From Erythrophleum ivorense (taxonomy: Eukaryota > Streptophyta > Magnoliopsida > Fabales > Fabaceae): a stretch of DNA of 64,000 nt. The stretch lies in NCBI GenBank assembly GCA_026724425.1, contig JAIUCV010000022.1, positions 10,044,696-10,108,695 on the forward strand. The letters are read 5' to 3'. The translations under genes were made by a program, and so were the position numbers. The notes beneath the pieces were generated by a model. It was not told where the DNA came from, did no database searches, and saw only the letters and a list, made by a program, of their open reading frames with translations. This document shows, piece after piece, positions 11,028 through 23,700 of this stretch; within the stretch, counting starts at the first letter, position 1; each line of letters opens with the position of its first letter.

Positions 11028-12340
11028 TAATATACTCTTAATTGATTATGGATCAATATATAAATAAATTATAATGTAAAATATGTTTAACATATTTAAA
11101 TATTTATTCATAATTAATTTAATAAATAAATCTAGCTGAAAATTTTTTCATAATTCAATCTTACAAATGCTCTGCTCTGATTTTCCAAATAAAGTGTTCA
11201 TTGAAATAGGGTTATGTTAATATAATAAAGTAGTGACATTTTTAGTTGTCATTCAAGTAGATTTTAGAATATTTATTTGGGGATGGCCGTTAGTTTTTAT
11301 CACCGATATAAATAACTCAAATTATAGAAGTGGCTCAGCCACAAAGTACAATATATCTCTGTCTCATAATTCTTCATCTAGCCTTTTCAAATCAGCAATA
11401 TAAATTTATAATAAGGGATTTTAAGTTTAAAATATTTATATTAAAAAATTTTAAATTTTAAAATTATTTTTAAAAATTTAAAAATAAAAATTTTTAACTT
11501 GAAATTCTAAATTGTAATTTTTTTTATGTAATTTAAATTTTAAATTTTTAAAATAATTTTAAATTTTGAAGTCCCTCAATATGAATGTCTTAAACTTAGG
11601 AGTCTTCATCTGCAATTTTTCCATCAAAATACATGCTTTACTGTCACTGCACTTGCTGGGGTTGTCCACTTGTCCTCATTTTCTGTTTTTCAATTCTTTT
11701 TTTCACAAAAAGATACAAAGTAGTGCTATAGGGTAACTTTATGTTTTATATGCATTTTATAACATCTTCTATGTGCGTAATCAGAGCAAATTTCGCATTA
11801 CCAACACATTGAGAAAACATTACCAATTCTTGAGGTGCTTGAGACTTCTTGTTAAAGTTTCTAAATGTTTAAGAAGTCAATAACTGATTACTAGCAACAC
11901 TTTATATATATGTAACCAATACTTTAAAAAAAGAAAAACATTATTAGCATGATGAGAAAATGTTACTAATCCAACTAACACTTTATGTGTGGAGTGTTTA
12001 AGAAATTAATAGTTAATTACCAACATATTATCAACAAAAATTATTACGGGCCCGACAAGGAAATCCTATCAACAATTGCATTGTTGCACGTAGAGCATAA
12101 ATTTTAAAAATCCACTTATGATATAAAATGTGTGTTATTAATAAAAAAAATTCCAAAATTTCCTCCGTATACATAAAAAAAAATGATTCTAAAATCTCTA
12201 CTCAATTAGGGCATTTGAACTATATTTATTTTAGTAGTAATTAATTAGTTCTTTTTTCCCCTCAAGTATGGCAAGAGTATTCTCATACGTTGTGCAAATG
12301 ATTCCCTTTTGGGACAATTCTTATAGGCATGTTCTCAAAG
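11028..12340. other. AT-rich intergenic DNA
   Basis: No gene is recognised. A very AT-rich segment at about 11395-11590 can fold on itself (AAGGGATTTTAA near the left, GAAGTCCCT at the right) and might be an old MITE, but base composition alone could produce this. Confidence 0.6.
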
Positions 12341-15300
12341 TATTTCTTAACAACAACAACAACAACAAAGCCTTTTCCCACTAAGTGGGGTCGGCTACAT
12401 GGATCAATCGACGTCATAAGCACCTATCGTAAATCATATTTTTAGACAAACCATTTAAATCTAAATCTCTCTTAATAATTTCTCCTATAGTTTGTCTTGG
12501 TCTTCCTCTACCTCTAATTATTGGACTAATCTCTATCTCATCTACTCTCCTAACTGGGGCTTCTATAGGTCTTCTCCCAACATGACCAAACCATCTAAGT
12601 CTTGATTCAATAATCTTTTCCACAATAGGGGCGACTTTTACTTTCTTTCTAATGTATTCATTTTTAATCTGATCTCGTCTAATGTGTCCACTCATCCAAC
12701 GCAACATTCTCATCTCTGCAACATTGAACTTATTCTCTTGTTGACTTTTTATTGCCCAACACTCAGTTCCATACAACATTGCAGGTTTTATAATTGTACG
12801 ATAGACTTTACCCTTAATTTTGAGTGGTACTCTTCTATCACAAATAACACCTGAAGCACTCTTCCACTTCATCCACCCCGCTTGAATCCTATGTTTTACG
12901 TCTTCTTCTATTTCCCCATTATGTTGTATGACGGATCCAAGATATTTAAATCGTGTGACTTGTGGTATAATATGTTCTCCAACTTTCACTTATACGCTAG
13001 AAGTGATGTGTCTCTTACTAAATTTACACTCCATATACTCGATTTTATTTCTTCTTAAACGAAATCCATGAGTTTCCAAAGCTAATCTCCACCTCTCTAA
13101 CTTCTCATTCATTTCTACTCTCGATTCCCCTACTAAGACAATATCGTCTGCAAATAGCATACACCGTAGTACCGGCTCTTGGATATGTTCAGTAAGCACA
13201 TCCAATACTAAAGTAAATAGATAAGGACTCAGAGTTGACCCTTGATGTAAACCAATAGTTATCGGAAAATCTTCTGTACGTCCACCTTTTGTTACTACAC
13301 TAGTTGTAACCTCACCATACATATCTTGTATTGCTCGAATATAAGCTATACGAACTCCTTTTTTCTCCAAAGCCTTCCATAAAACCTTTCTTGGTACTCT
13401 ATCATATGCTTTTTCCAAGTCGATAAACACCATGTGTAAATCTCTTCGATTCTCTCGATATCGCTCCATTAGTCTTCGCAACAAATATATTGCTTCCATA
13501 GTTGACCTTCCCGGCATAAAACCCAATTGATTCTCCGTAACTTGGGTCTCTTTCCTTAATCGTTGCTCAATTACTCTTTCCCATAATTTCATTGTGTGAC
13601 TCATGAGCTTAATTCCTCTATAATTTGCACAATCTTGAATGTCCCCCTTATTCTTATAAATAGGAATTAAAGAACTTCTCCTCCACTCATCTGGCATTCT
13701 CTTAGATCTCATAATTTCATTAAATAACTTTGTGAGCTAACTTATACCTTTCCCTCCTAAACCCTTCCATACCTCAATAGGTATATTATCCGGTCCAACT
13801 GCTCTGCCACTCTCCATTCTCTTTAATGTTTCTTTTACCTCTGCCTCACAAACCCTACGATAAAAAGTATAATTTTGATCCTCTTCTCTAGCGTCTAATC
13901 TATCTGATTGCAATGCAATCTCATGACCTTCATTAAAAAGCCTATGAAAATAATTCTTCCACCGTTCTCTGATATCTTGTTCCGTGACCAAGACTTTACC
14001 TTCTTCATCTTTAATACATTTTACTTGGTCAACGTCTCTTGTCTTTCTTTCCCTACTTTTAGCTAACTTGTAAATATTTCTTTCCTCAACTTTAGTACCT
14101 AAAGATTGGTATAACCCATCGAATGCCCTCATTCTCACTTCGCTTACTGCCTTCTTAGTCTCTTTCTTAGCTACTTTATATTTCTCCCAATTTTCATTAC
14201 TCCTACACAATGACCACACTTTATAACACTCCCTCTTAACTTTAACTTTATCTTGCACGCTTGCATCCCACCACCAAGATTCTTTATCTCTAGGTCCAAA
14301 ATCTTTTGATTCACCTAATATTTCCTTTGCCACTTTCCTAATCTCTTTAGCCATTCCATTCCACATATCATTAGCACTTCCTTGTATTTCCTAAGGTCCT
14401 TCCTCCACAATCCATTTCTACACATTCTTTTCTTTATCTCCCTTTAGTTGCCACCACTTAGTTCTTAACACCCTATTTTGGCCTTTGTTTTTTACTCCCC
14501 TTCTAACTCGTACATCCATAACCAGAACTCTATGTTGAGTAGTTAAACTCTCTCCAGGTATAACTTTGCAATCCATGCAAAGTTTTCTATCCGATTTTCT
14601 TATAAGAAAGAAATAGATTTGAGAACATACCCTTCCACTTTTGTATGTGATAAGATATTCCTCACGCTTTTTAAAACAAGTGTTAGCTAATATAAGATCG
14701 AACGTCAATAAAAAGTCTAGAATAGTTTTACCCTCTGCATTTGCTTCCCCTATGCCATATCCTCCATGAACACCCTCGTAACCTGAAGATACACCTCCCA
14801 CATGACCATTTAGATCCCCTCCTAAAAGAATCTTTTCTCCTAATGGTATTTCCTGAACTAAACATTCTAAATTCTCCCAAAATTTTACTTTGTGATGTTC
14901 TTCTAATCCTACTTGTGGTGCATAGGCACTAATGACATTAAAAATTTCCTTTTCCACTATTAACTTTAATGCAATGATTCTATCTCCTAACTTTTTTACA
15001 TCCACTATAGTATTTTTTTAAAACTTATCTACAATTATACCTACTCCATTTCTAGATTTATCTTTCCCAGTATACCAAAGTTTAAAATCTGAAGTGTCTA
15101 ATTCTTTCGCTTTTTCTCCTACCCATTTAGTTTCTTGTAAACACATAAAATTAATTTTCCTCCTAATCATGGTATCTACTATTTCCATTGACTTACCCAT
15201 AAGTGTACCTATATTCCAAGTCCCAAAACGAATCCTACTCTCATGAACTAACTTTTTTACCCACATCCGTTCACGAAAATGTGGAAGCCCTTGCTTATTT

Positions 15301-15550
15301 TTCACTACACTCAGGCGACGATGTAGCGGCTCTTGCTCACTTGTCACTGTACTTGAGCTATACAGCACGTTACTTCCGGGCAACGTCCTAGCATTACGTT
15401 TAATATATCGATTGTCTATGTCATAAAGATTCGACAAAGTTTTACGTTGGCTGTCGATTGCCTAACATAACCCTCCTCTTTTTTCCAGGCTTGGGACCGG
15501 CTATGAAAATTAATTTGCATCAAGGCTCGTCATAGGCAGAGTTATTTATT
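12341..15550 (-). mobile_element. full-length RTE-type LINE, minus strand, with imperfect target duplication
   Basis: The element runs from about 15542 (5' end) to 12349 (3' end). The 3' end is a (TTG)n tail on the minus strand, seen as (CAA)n at 12349-12368, next to a conserved short hairpin CCCACTAAGTGGGG. Flanks TATTTCTT (12341-12348) and TATTTATT (15543-15550) match at 7 of 8 and are a likely target duplication. It codes for one endonuclease/reverse-transcriptase ORF with no separate ORF1, as in plant RTE elements. The same family occurs at 47016-50230 and as a stub at 56866. Confidence 0.85.
12414..15437 (-). pseudogene. RTE LINE endonuclease-reverse transcriptase, stop codons only
   Basis: A single reading frame of 1008 codons runs from 15437 to the stop at 12414-12416. 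The N-terminal half is an EEP-type endonuclease (RFGTWNIGTL, FMCLQETKWVG, LLGGDLNGHVGG). The C-terminal half is a reverse transcriptase (WRRSSLIPIYKNKGD, NYRGIKLMSHTMKLWE, FIDLEKAYDRVP, LHQGSTLSPYLF, MLFADDIVLVGES) followed by RFKYLGSVIQHNG, MLRWMSGHIRRD and RLRWFGHVGRR. The catalytic FADD box is intact. The five open pieces all lie in the same frame and are separated only by nonsense codons, near 15018, between 14418 and 14366 (two), at 13737 and at 12990. Several sit where the family has Trp, which fits G-to-A change after methylation. No frameshift was seen. Confidence 0.85.
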
Positions 15551-16157
15551 AAAAATAAAATAAAACAAAATTTAAGTTGTTAAAAGAAAGATATTATTTT
15601 TTGTTATAAACTCATCTAACCCCTTTAAAAGGAGATAAATTAATTTGAGTGAAGAGTGGAGATGGGGTTAGGAATACACGTGGTTGGCACCATGGGAGTG
15701 ACATCTGTTGCTCATTGTCTATGTAGTGTAGCTTCTCAAACTAGGAGCCATGAAAACTTTTCAAAAGCTCTAATTAATAAAAGCTGACATTATTATTTCA
15801 GATTTCGTCATCTATTTGAGAGAATACAGACAGATTGCACCGGTATCACTTCCCATTTACCTAACTGTTCTCTCTACTAAAGGGAATCAATCATCAAAAC
15901 AAAAGATAAATGCTCTTTCAACATCCGAATCTGACCCATATTAAATTGTCTGTCATTTATAACATAAATCTGTACCTTAATGTGCTTTACTGCAATACTA
16001 AGTGACAAGTTGTGGTACCTTCATGGATGCTTCACTAGTATCTTCATTCCATGATCTTCCTTTCCTTCATTGTTCATTATGGCTTTAATTGACAAAAAGA
16101 AGTCGACATATCTTTTCACCATCCCTTGTCTATGTTTATCATTGAGCAGCAAGAAAG
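15543..16157. other. non-coding DNA upstream of the PILS pseudogene
   Basis: No gene is recognised. It would have held the promoter and 5' leader of the PILS-like gene. No convincing TATA box or other element could be tied to it. Confidence 0.5.
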
Positions 16158-17167
16158 ATGGTTTTTTGGGAGCTATTGGAGGTGGCATCTGATCCAGTGC
16201 TGCAAGTTCTACTTATCAGTGGATTCGGATCATTAATGGCAATTGATTATCTTAATAATCTTCTATCAGCAGATTTTCGGAAATCTTGAACAAGGTAATC
16301 AATAAGTTCATGAAGCTCAATGTCAAAGATTTTCATGAGCTCTGACTTTATGTGTGTCTGACCCCTGATGCAGATTGTCTTCATAGTGTTCACTGCTTCA
16401 CTTATATTTGCCAGTTTTGCCAAGAGTGTTTCACTCCAAGATATGATATCCTGGTAGGCATCCATTTTTCCCTCTTCGAAAGCTTTTCATGCTTGTGTGC
16501 ATTTTTTTCCCCTTTATTACTAATGGGAATCATACGAAGAAAGAGTGATCATAATGTCAGCAAAATTTGGCACCTTCTAGGTTCTAAAAGTCTTGAAAGT
16601 TCTGATACATCTCCAAATTTTTGGCCTCTTGATGTCCATCATTCTCTTTAAAGAGGCAAACTAGGAAATCTTATTGAAACAGAACAAAGTTGCATACCTA
16701 AACCTCTCAATAACGAAGTCTTTCAATAGCTTTTCCCTTTGGTTTTAATGCCCAAATATTGAGAGCAATTGCTACAAAAATCTCAATGAGTATGCGAAAA
16801 TCTCTGCCCTGAATTGTTGCAAATGAGCTATTTATGTATATTTGTTGAAGGGAAAAGGGCAAAATAAGTTTGTGTTTATGCAGGTGGTTTAGCCCATTAA
16901 CGTTGCACTTACCTTCTTCACTGGAGGGATTCTGGGATGGATTATCGTAAAACTACTCAAGCCTAACTTGAAACTGGAAGGTCTTATTATTGCTGCATGT
17001 CCGTTAGGTATATCTACCAAAACCGATCGCGTCAAACGTCTGCGTTGGCATGTTTGGCAGGAAGGAAAATGGAAGGAATGTCGAGGCTGAAGGTGGGAAA
17101 ATTGACAATGACTTGGTCCCATCAATTTTTTCCATTTTCACTCCTTACAGTTTCAAGCAAACTCTTT

Positions 17168-17408
17168 GGGGTATGTTCGGATTGAAAAAAAAGGAAATAG
17201 AAGTGAAAATTTAATTTTATCATTTTCTTTGATTTAGATATAATCTAACATTTTTTTTCCTTTCTCTTTCCATCCATTTTTCTCAATCCAAAGATAATCT
17301 GAAAGAAAAAAAAAATGTTAGATTTAAATCTCAAAAAAAAAAAAAATCAAAGTTAAAATTTCATTCACTTTGCTTCTTCTTCATTCTCCTCAATCTAAAG
17401 ATACTCTT
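17168..17408. repeat. hairpin MITE-like repeat in the PILS pseudogene
   Basis: The two halves are inverted copies over most of their length. The left arm GTATGTTCGGATTGA with TTTAGATATAATCTAACATT pairs with the right arm AATGTTAGATTTAAATCT and TCAATCTAAAGATAC. This foldback form is typical of plant MITEs. No clear target duplication was found, so the class is open. Confidence 0.5.
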
Positions 17409-19249
17409 AATATTTTCAAAAAACCTTAATGTAAAAGCATCTAATTTCTTTAATAAGGTAATCTAGGAATCCTCCATATTACAATTATCCCTGCTATCTG
17501 TGATAAGAAAGGAGGCCCACTTGGTGGCCAAGATGCTTGCCGTTCTAATGCACTTTTGTATTTATCTTTCTCTATGGCAAAAATGCCTCCTATATACCCT
17601 TCAACTAACTAATATAACATATACATACAACGACATCAATGTTTGTGTCCTTTTGACCCTTCATCTTGTTTTTGTTAATTGTAGCTTGGTGGCATCTTCA
17701 TTGGAAGCTTTACTTACCAGACAGTAAGGACGTAGTTCCATGAAATATCTGGCACTTGAAGCTGATGATATCATAAAGAATCCCAACAAGCATCTTGATG
17801 CTGATGAAAAAACTCACCTTCTAAAGGGAAAACACTAAGAAAATGCAGTTACACAAGACACTAAAAACCAAATTGTACATTAAGATATTGATTTATGGAT
17901 GAGGCATATTTTATAAGGATGATATTTATGACCAGAACTTTTAATTTAACTGTTTATAAAGCATCTTCTTCATCCATTTTTCTTGACTATAGAATAAATC
18001 TAAATTTGCAAATGGCAGACCAAACTTCGTCAATGTGTTGAAGGGGAAAGAACCCTCTTTATAGAGACTCACACAGATTCTGCGCCAATTTCTGGAAGAA
18101 CTAATGGCCCCTCTAACAATTGCCATAGTGAGTTCTTTTCTCCTTGATTTAGCTCCCTCTAGTCATCACATTCCATTGGTATAACAACTTATCTATATAT
18201 AATTGCACAACCAATTTTTGGGTTCCATTTTGGGCAGATAACGTGGCTAAGGAACTTGATAATCAGTGAGAATACTCCACTACGAGTGATCCAAGACTCT
18301 ATTCAGTCACTAGGGTAAGTGCCTCTTCTCATAAAACCAACCTTTTCTTAGTTCGCTAGTAAGGCATATATGCAATCCTAGTCCTACCTATGCTAGTATC
18401 AATATCAATTTTTAAGAAAAATAAACATAGAATATGTGGAACCCATATTTTGATGGAAGTAGGTTTCATGCATTGTGTTTATTTGCATTTGAAATTGACA
18501 CGGTTAATTTTAGAGAGAAATTGAGAGACTTCTAATCCTTTTAACTATATTAAACACTACAGTTATCTAATTTTGATAATTCTTTATTGGGATGGGACAA
18601 TTCCTTGCATCACCCTTTTGCTTGGCGGCAACCTCACTACAGGTAAACGAAACTAACTTCCATATCCAACTTTTAACTATTGGACTTGGGCTCTTCATAG
18701 TTTTTGTTGAATTTGGTATTGAAATTACAAGCATGAAATCATTAAGTATCAAACCATCTATTATCATAGGCATCTTAATAACTCACTTATAATGATGTCT
18801 GCCATTGGAAGTGGTTGCAAACTTGGGTTCCTCCCAATGGACCCTTTGTTTCATTACGTGCTGGTGACGCATTATGCTATGCCACTTGCAATGAATATTA
18901 GTAAGTGATTCCTTTTTTATGCAAGTGCTTGCCCTTTCATTAGATAATAGTCTTATTGCCAACAAAAATTTGCTAAATTGGTTGAAGGGATCCAAACTAA
19001 GCCTTTGCATCTTTATGTGCAAGAGGTCAAATTCCCTCTTTGACTAGTAATCTTGCTTAGTGGTTAACCCTTATTAGAGAGATCTTTCAGTACCCATAGA
19101 CTAATTGAGTAAACTCCTTTAAGGATCAAAAGTCCCTGAATATAATCTTTTAGATTGGGCTTTTACCAACCCCTTTGAGGTTCAAAGCTTGCTACCAGGG
19201 TCCTAATGGGTAATCAGGAAGTATATTACCCTTATTATCATTAATGTAC

Positions 19250-19252
<3 letters not shown>

Positions 19253-19282
<30 letters not shown>
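19253..19282 (+). repeat. (GA)15 microsatellite
   Basis: Thirty bases of uninterrupted GA dinucleotide inside the last intron of the PILS pseudogene. Confidence 0.95.
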
Positions 19283-19284
<2 letters not shown>

Positions 19285-19439
19285 CTAGTCATATTGAATG
19301 CTACTATTATGTAGGTACCATGGCTCAACTGCTTGATGTAGGTCAAGAAGAGTGTTTAGTCATCTTCTTGTAGTCTTATGTTGCTGCAGCCATAAGACTC
19401 AATACTTGGTCCACATTCCTCATGTGGGTATTGTCTTAA

Positions 19440-20345
19440 GTAGTTATTATTGAATTATCAAAGTCAATCAATAGTGAAAAAAATGCCTAGTAGTAGATTG
19501 AAACTGCCACATATAGTAATAATAATGACTAACTGAAAATGGTTATATGTGTGTAACTGCTAGTTGTGAGAGATGACATGCTCAATACTTTTAAGCAAAA
19601 ATTGTGTATTGACAGCTTTCATATCATCCATGCCAGAAAACAACGAAGACCAAATGCTAGGTAAGTCATTTGATTGGGTTTTGTGGTCCTCGAATAGATA
19701 TGGAGGACGTAGCTTTAATTGAGGGCATTCATTTGATTTGATTTTTAAGGTTTAAGTTGTCTTTGCCATCTTACTATCATGTAAGACTTATTTTTTTGGG
19801 TTTGAGGAGACTCAAATTTGATCCAAAAAAAGAAAAAACTGAAAAAAGTTTGGACTTTACCTAGAAAGTAACAATTGCAAGGCAAAATTTGATAGCACGT
19901 TGAGATAACTTAAATTAAGAGGTTTGTGATAGAAATTGAAACGAATAACTATCAAATTCAACATTTTGCATTCTATACTCAAAGCAAACTATATAGTTTC
20001 TAGCAAAATAAGTGATCTTTACTTGTTAAAGGAATCAAAGGAATGAAAATATTATGGGAAATAATTCTAAACATATTTGAAGTCTACAAAATATTAAGAT
20101 ATTTGAATTATGTACTTTGCAAGTCCATCTAACCTTTTTTTTTATATGCAAATGTAAGACTACATTAAAATTATATAAAAAAAGGAAATAAAATAAAACA
20201 AAACATTAATAGGACACTAGTTGTTTTGCAAGAGTATTCAAACATCTTGCTTCCTCCACCAAAAAAAAAAATGCAAGTGGAAGGGAATGTGTCATAAAGG
20301 AGCTAGCTCTTCGTTTGAACCTATTCCAAGACATAACATTTTAGA
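19440..20345. other. intergenic DNA, no gene recognised
   Basis: AT-rich non-coding sequence between the PILS pseudogene and the hAT-like MITE. No open frame with recognisable similarity was seen on either strand. Confidence 0.5.
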
Positions 20346-20705
20346 TAGGAATGCACAAAACGTAGGCTAGGTTAGGCTAAGCATTGGTTGAGCCCAATGC
20401 TTAACTTGGTTTTTTATCGGGTTAGTTTCTTTGGTTGAATGAATTAATTTTTGTTAATTTTTTATAAAAATTATAAAATAATCTTTAAAAAATTTTATAT
20501 GTTTTTATAAAATTATGTTTTACTCCTAAAAAAATTTTTATTAAAGCTTTTGTAATATTTTTTTAAAAAAATTAATAAGATCAAACAACCAATCATGCAG
20601 TTTTAGAATGATCAATAAATTTTTTTATTTTTTTTTGGCTTAGCCCAACTTAGCTCGTTGCCAGCTAGCCAAACCCTAGATATGATGATCACCCCTAATT
20701 TTAGG
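20338..20705. mobile_element. hAT-like MITE with 8-bp target duplication
   Basis: The element spans 20346-20697 (352 bp). Its ends, TAGGAATG and CACCCCTA, are imperfect inverted repeats, and GGCTAAGC-like sequences lie inverted further in. Flanks ATTTTAGA (20338-20345) and ATTTTAGG (20698-20705) match at 7 of 8, the duplication length of hAT transposons. It has no coding capacity and would depend on a transposase elsewhere. Confidence 0.6.
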
Positions 20706-20734
20706 TATAGATAAATGTGCTACTACAGCTAAGG

Positions 20735-23700
20735 GATGGGAAGGTTCTCCCGAAAAGCTCTTTCACACGCCATGATTATTTTCAACTGGAACTCTAGTGG
20801 TATGGTGGAAACTATGAAAGTTCATAGACTAAGAAAATTACTATGTACATATAATTCTCTTTTTTTTTTTTAATGGAAACTTCGTAGTTTGTAAATAGGG
20901 TTGCTATGATTCAAAAGCTTGGATATCAATGTTTTTGTGGCTAGGATACACGCGGATGGAGTGCGGGTTTATTTTTGTTTGGAAGGAATCTATGCAGGTG
21001 GATGTTTTTGATTGCGCATCCCATTGGATACATACTTCTCAGCACATTGATTCAGGTCAGATTGTTTTTCTCTCTTTTATTGATGGTTATCATAATCATT
21101 TGGAACATCATTTATTATGGACTTGGTTTTGAAATACGGCACCTTTTATTAACCACTTGTTAGTTATTGGTGATTTTAATTAGCTCCTTACTGCTCAGGA
21201 TAAGAAAAGTAACGTCACTTTACTCCGAGGCACTTCTAAGTTTTGAGAAATGATGACTAGGGGTGGTCTTATAGACAGAAAGGCATTAAGCCCTTTATAC
21301 ATGAATAATTGGCAAGGGATGCTACAGTTTAGGCCCGTCTAGATAGGGCTCTGGGTCATGTTCGATGGATCAATATGTTCCTACACTCCATGCAACCTCA
21401 CTCTTAGTGCATTTTATCATGCCCCAATTTTGAATAATACAGAGGCATGGCCTCCATATAAACGGAGGCCTTTTAGATTTGAAAGATGTGGTTAATAGTA
21501 TATAGAATCAGTGGGACCTCAGGATCATATGCTTATAAATTGCATAGGAAACTTGCTCATCTTTTTGTCGTTCTTAAATGTTGGAACAAATCTTAGGTGG
21601 TTAATATTCAGGTTAAGATTAAATCCTTGAAGGATAAACTTCATACCTATCAAAGTTACAATCTGAGGAGGTTATGGTCCAAGAAAGAGGGATAAGACAA
21701 GAATTGGAATTTTATTACAACTATGAAGAGAGTTTATGAGCTCAAAAAGCTTGACAGATGTGGGTCATTAGTGGGGATTGAAATGTGAAATATTTTCATG
21801 GAGTGGTCAATGAAAGACGAGCTAACAATGCCATTATCTGACTTGAGAATGAACAAGGGGAGTGGATTGACTCGTTTGATCAAATTGAAATGGAAATTTG
21901 TAACCACTTCCAAAATGTTTATTCCCCTCAATTTGGCTTATCACTGGATGATATCATACAACAGCTTGATACTTATCTGATTCCCACGCTTACGAAACAA
22001 TAGTTGGCTGATTCAAATAAAGGAGATTGAAGAGGGCTGATAATGCGCTAGAGCCAGACAGTTTTCATGCTAAGTTCTATGAACAATTTTGGGATATAAT
22101 CCAAGGTGATATTATAAGTATGGTAACTTTTTTTTTCCCCTCTTATAGGTTTCTATTGAAAAGCTTGAATAGAACTTTTATTATTTTAATTCCTAAATAT
22201 GCTTCACCTCAAACTTTAAAGGATTTGTGGTTGATTAGTTTACGCAATATCTGATACAAGATACTTTCTAAGGTGTTGTGCAATCGTCTTAAGCTCATAT
22301 TGTTGAATCTTTTAGCCCTTAATCAGAATGCCTTTCTAAAGGGGATGCTTATTTTCGGTAATATTGTTTTGGCATTGAATCTCATCCATAAATTGCAATA
22401 GACTAAATCTACAATCACAAGTGGTGTGCATTCAAATTGGATATTGCAAAAGTTTAAGATAAGCTTTCATGGTATTTCTTAATAGAGGTGTTACAAAAGA
22501 TGAGTTTTCCTTTTCATCGGATTCAAATGCTGATGCAATATCTGAGTACAATTAGCTACCAAATGATCGTGAATGGTAATCCCTCTAGTCTATTTGAAGC
22601 CTAAACAAGGACTTTGCCAAGGGGATCTTTTATCTCCATATCTATTTATCATTTATTCTAATATACTGTCATGTAAAATAGAGAAAGCTTATCAACCTAA
22701 TAAATGGAGGAGAACTAAAATTAATAGGAACTTTAAAGCCATATCGCATCTCATGTATGCAAACGATAATCTACTTTTCTTTGAAGCCAAAGAATCATCT
22801 TGTAAAGTGGTCCAAAGTATACTTGAGAAGTACAGCAACCTATCAAACTAGGTAATTAATCCTTCCAAATGTGAGATCATTTTCAATCATAATGTCTCTC
22901 ATGCTCTAAGAAACATTTGGCGCACATTTTTGGGGTTAAATTTAAAACTTGATTAGGTAAATATCTGGGGACATGGGTGAATGTAAGAAGAGATAGAGCT
23001 CAAGTTCATGAGGAGGTAATTGATAAGATCGATCAAAAGCTCAGGCTTAGAAGGCTATGTTGCTCTTGCAAGCTACACATCTTACACTTAATAAGTTCGT
23101 CATTAATTCAATGGTTATATACCCCCTTTCTTGTTTTGAACTACCCAAATAGTACTGTCATAAATTTGACTCTTCGATCGCAAATTTCTTTCGGGGGTAT
23201 AATCATGATAGACCAAAAATACATTTGTTAAGCTAGAATAGACTTCGTAATCCTCGAGAAGTAAGTGGATTGGGTTTAAAACAAGTTCAAGATATGAATA
23301 GGCAGGCACTTTTAACTGAACATACCTGGCGATTGCTAAATAGAAGAAAAACATCTCTTTATGCTAGAACCTTGAAGCCAAAGTATTGTCGTGATGTGTT
23401 TAAGGGGCAATTAACTTCTCATTCAAACATAGCTTAGATGTGGAAGGGTATACAGAAGGTTTGCTCTTTAATTTGTTCCACATTAAGATGACAGTTGCAA
23501 ATGGTCATGATATTCCGATGAATCACCACCTTTCATAGTGAATGCAGTAAGGTCCTTCTATATCTAATGGTTTTGTTAAGGACCTTATTGTGCATGCTAA
23601 AGGAACATGGGATATAGGTAAGTTAAAGGCTCATTACCCTTAGACGATTTTCCAATAAATTGCTAGGCAGACTTTCTCTATCACGGAACAAAAGGACATA

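Larger units (their letters stand above)
16158..19439 (+). pseudogene. PIN-LIKES (PILS) auxin efflux carrier-like pseudogene
   Basis: At least ten exon-like blocks match the PILS/auxin efflux carrier family, ER membrane transporters of auxin, in order: start (MVFWELLEVASDPVLQVLL, 16158), IVFIVFTASLIFASFAKS (16374), a block with GGILGWIIVKLLKPNLKLEG (16884-17007), IIPAICDKKGGPLGG (from 17458), IFIGSFTYQ (17690), YLALEADDIIKNPNKHLDAD (about 17745-17825), FLEELMAPLTIAIV (about 18090), TWLRNLIISENTPLRVIQDS (about 18240), GTIPCITLLLGGNLT (about 18594), KLGFLPMDPLFHYVL (about 18820) and MAQLLDVGQEECLVIF (about 19320). Several splice sites are still GT-AG. It is disabled: a TGA at 16287-16289 from a lost base, frame breaks near 16896, 17730 and 18780, and a TAG in the last block near 19369. 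Intron 3 carries a hairpin repeat. Confidence 0.8.

Noticed and set aside
11395..11590. AT-rich foldback, possible MITE
   Set aside because: Runs of A and T pair easily by chance and no target duplication was seen.
16352..16651. 99-codon plus-strand open frame
   Set aside because: It begins before the PILS exon 2 acceptor and runs into the intron; only 16374-16453 is exon-like, and the PILS reading lies in another frame.
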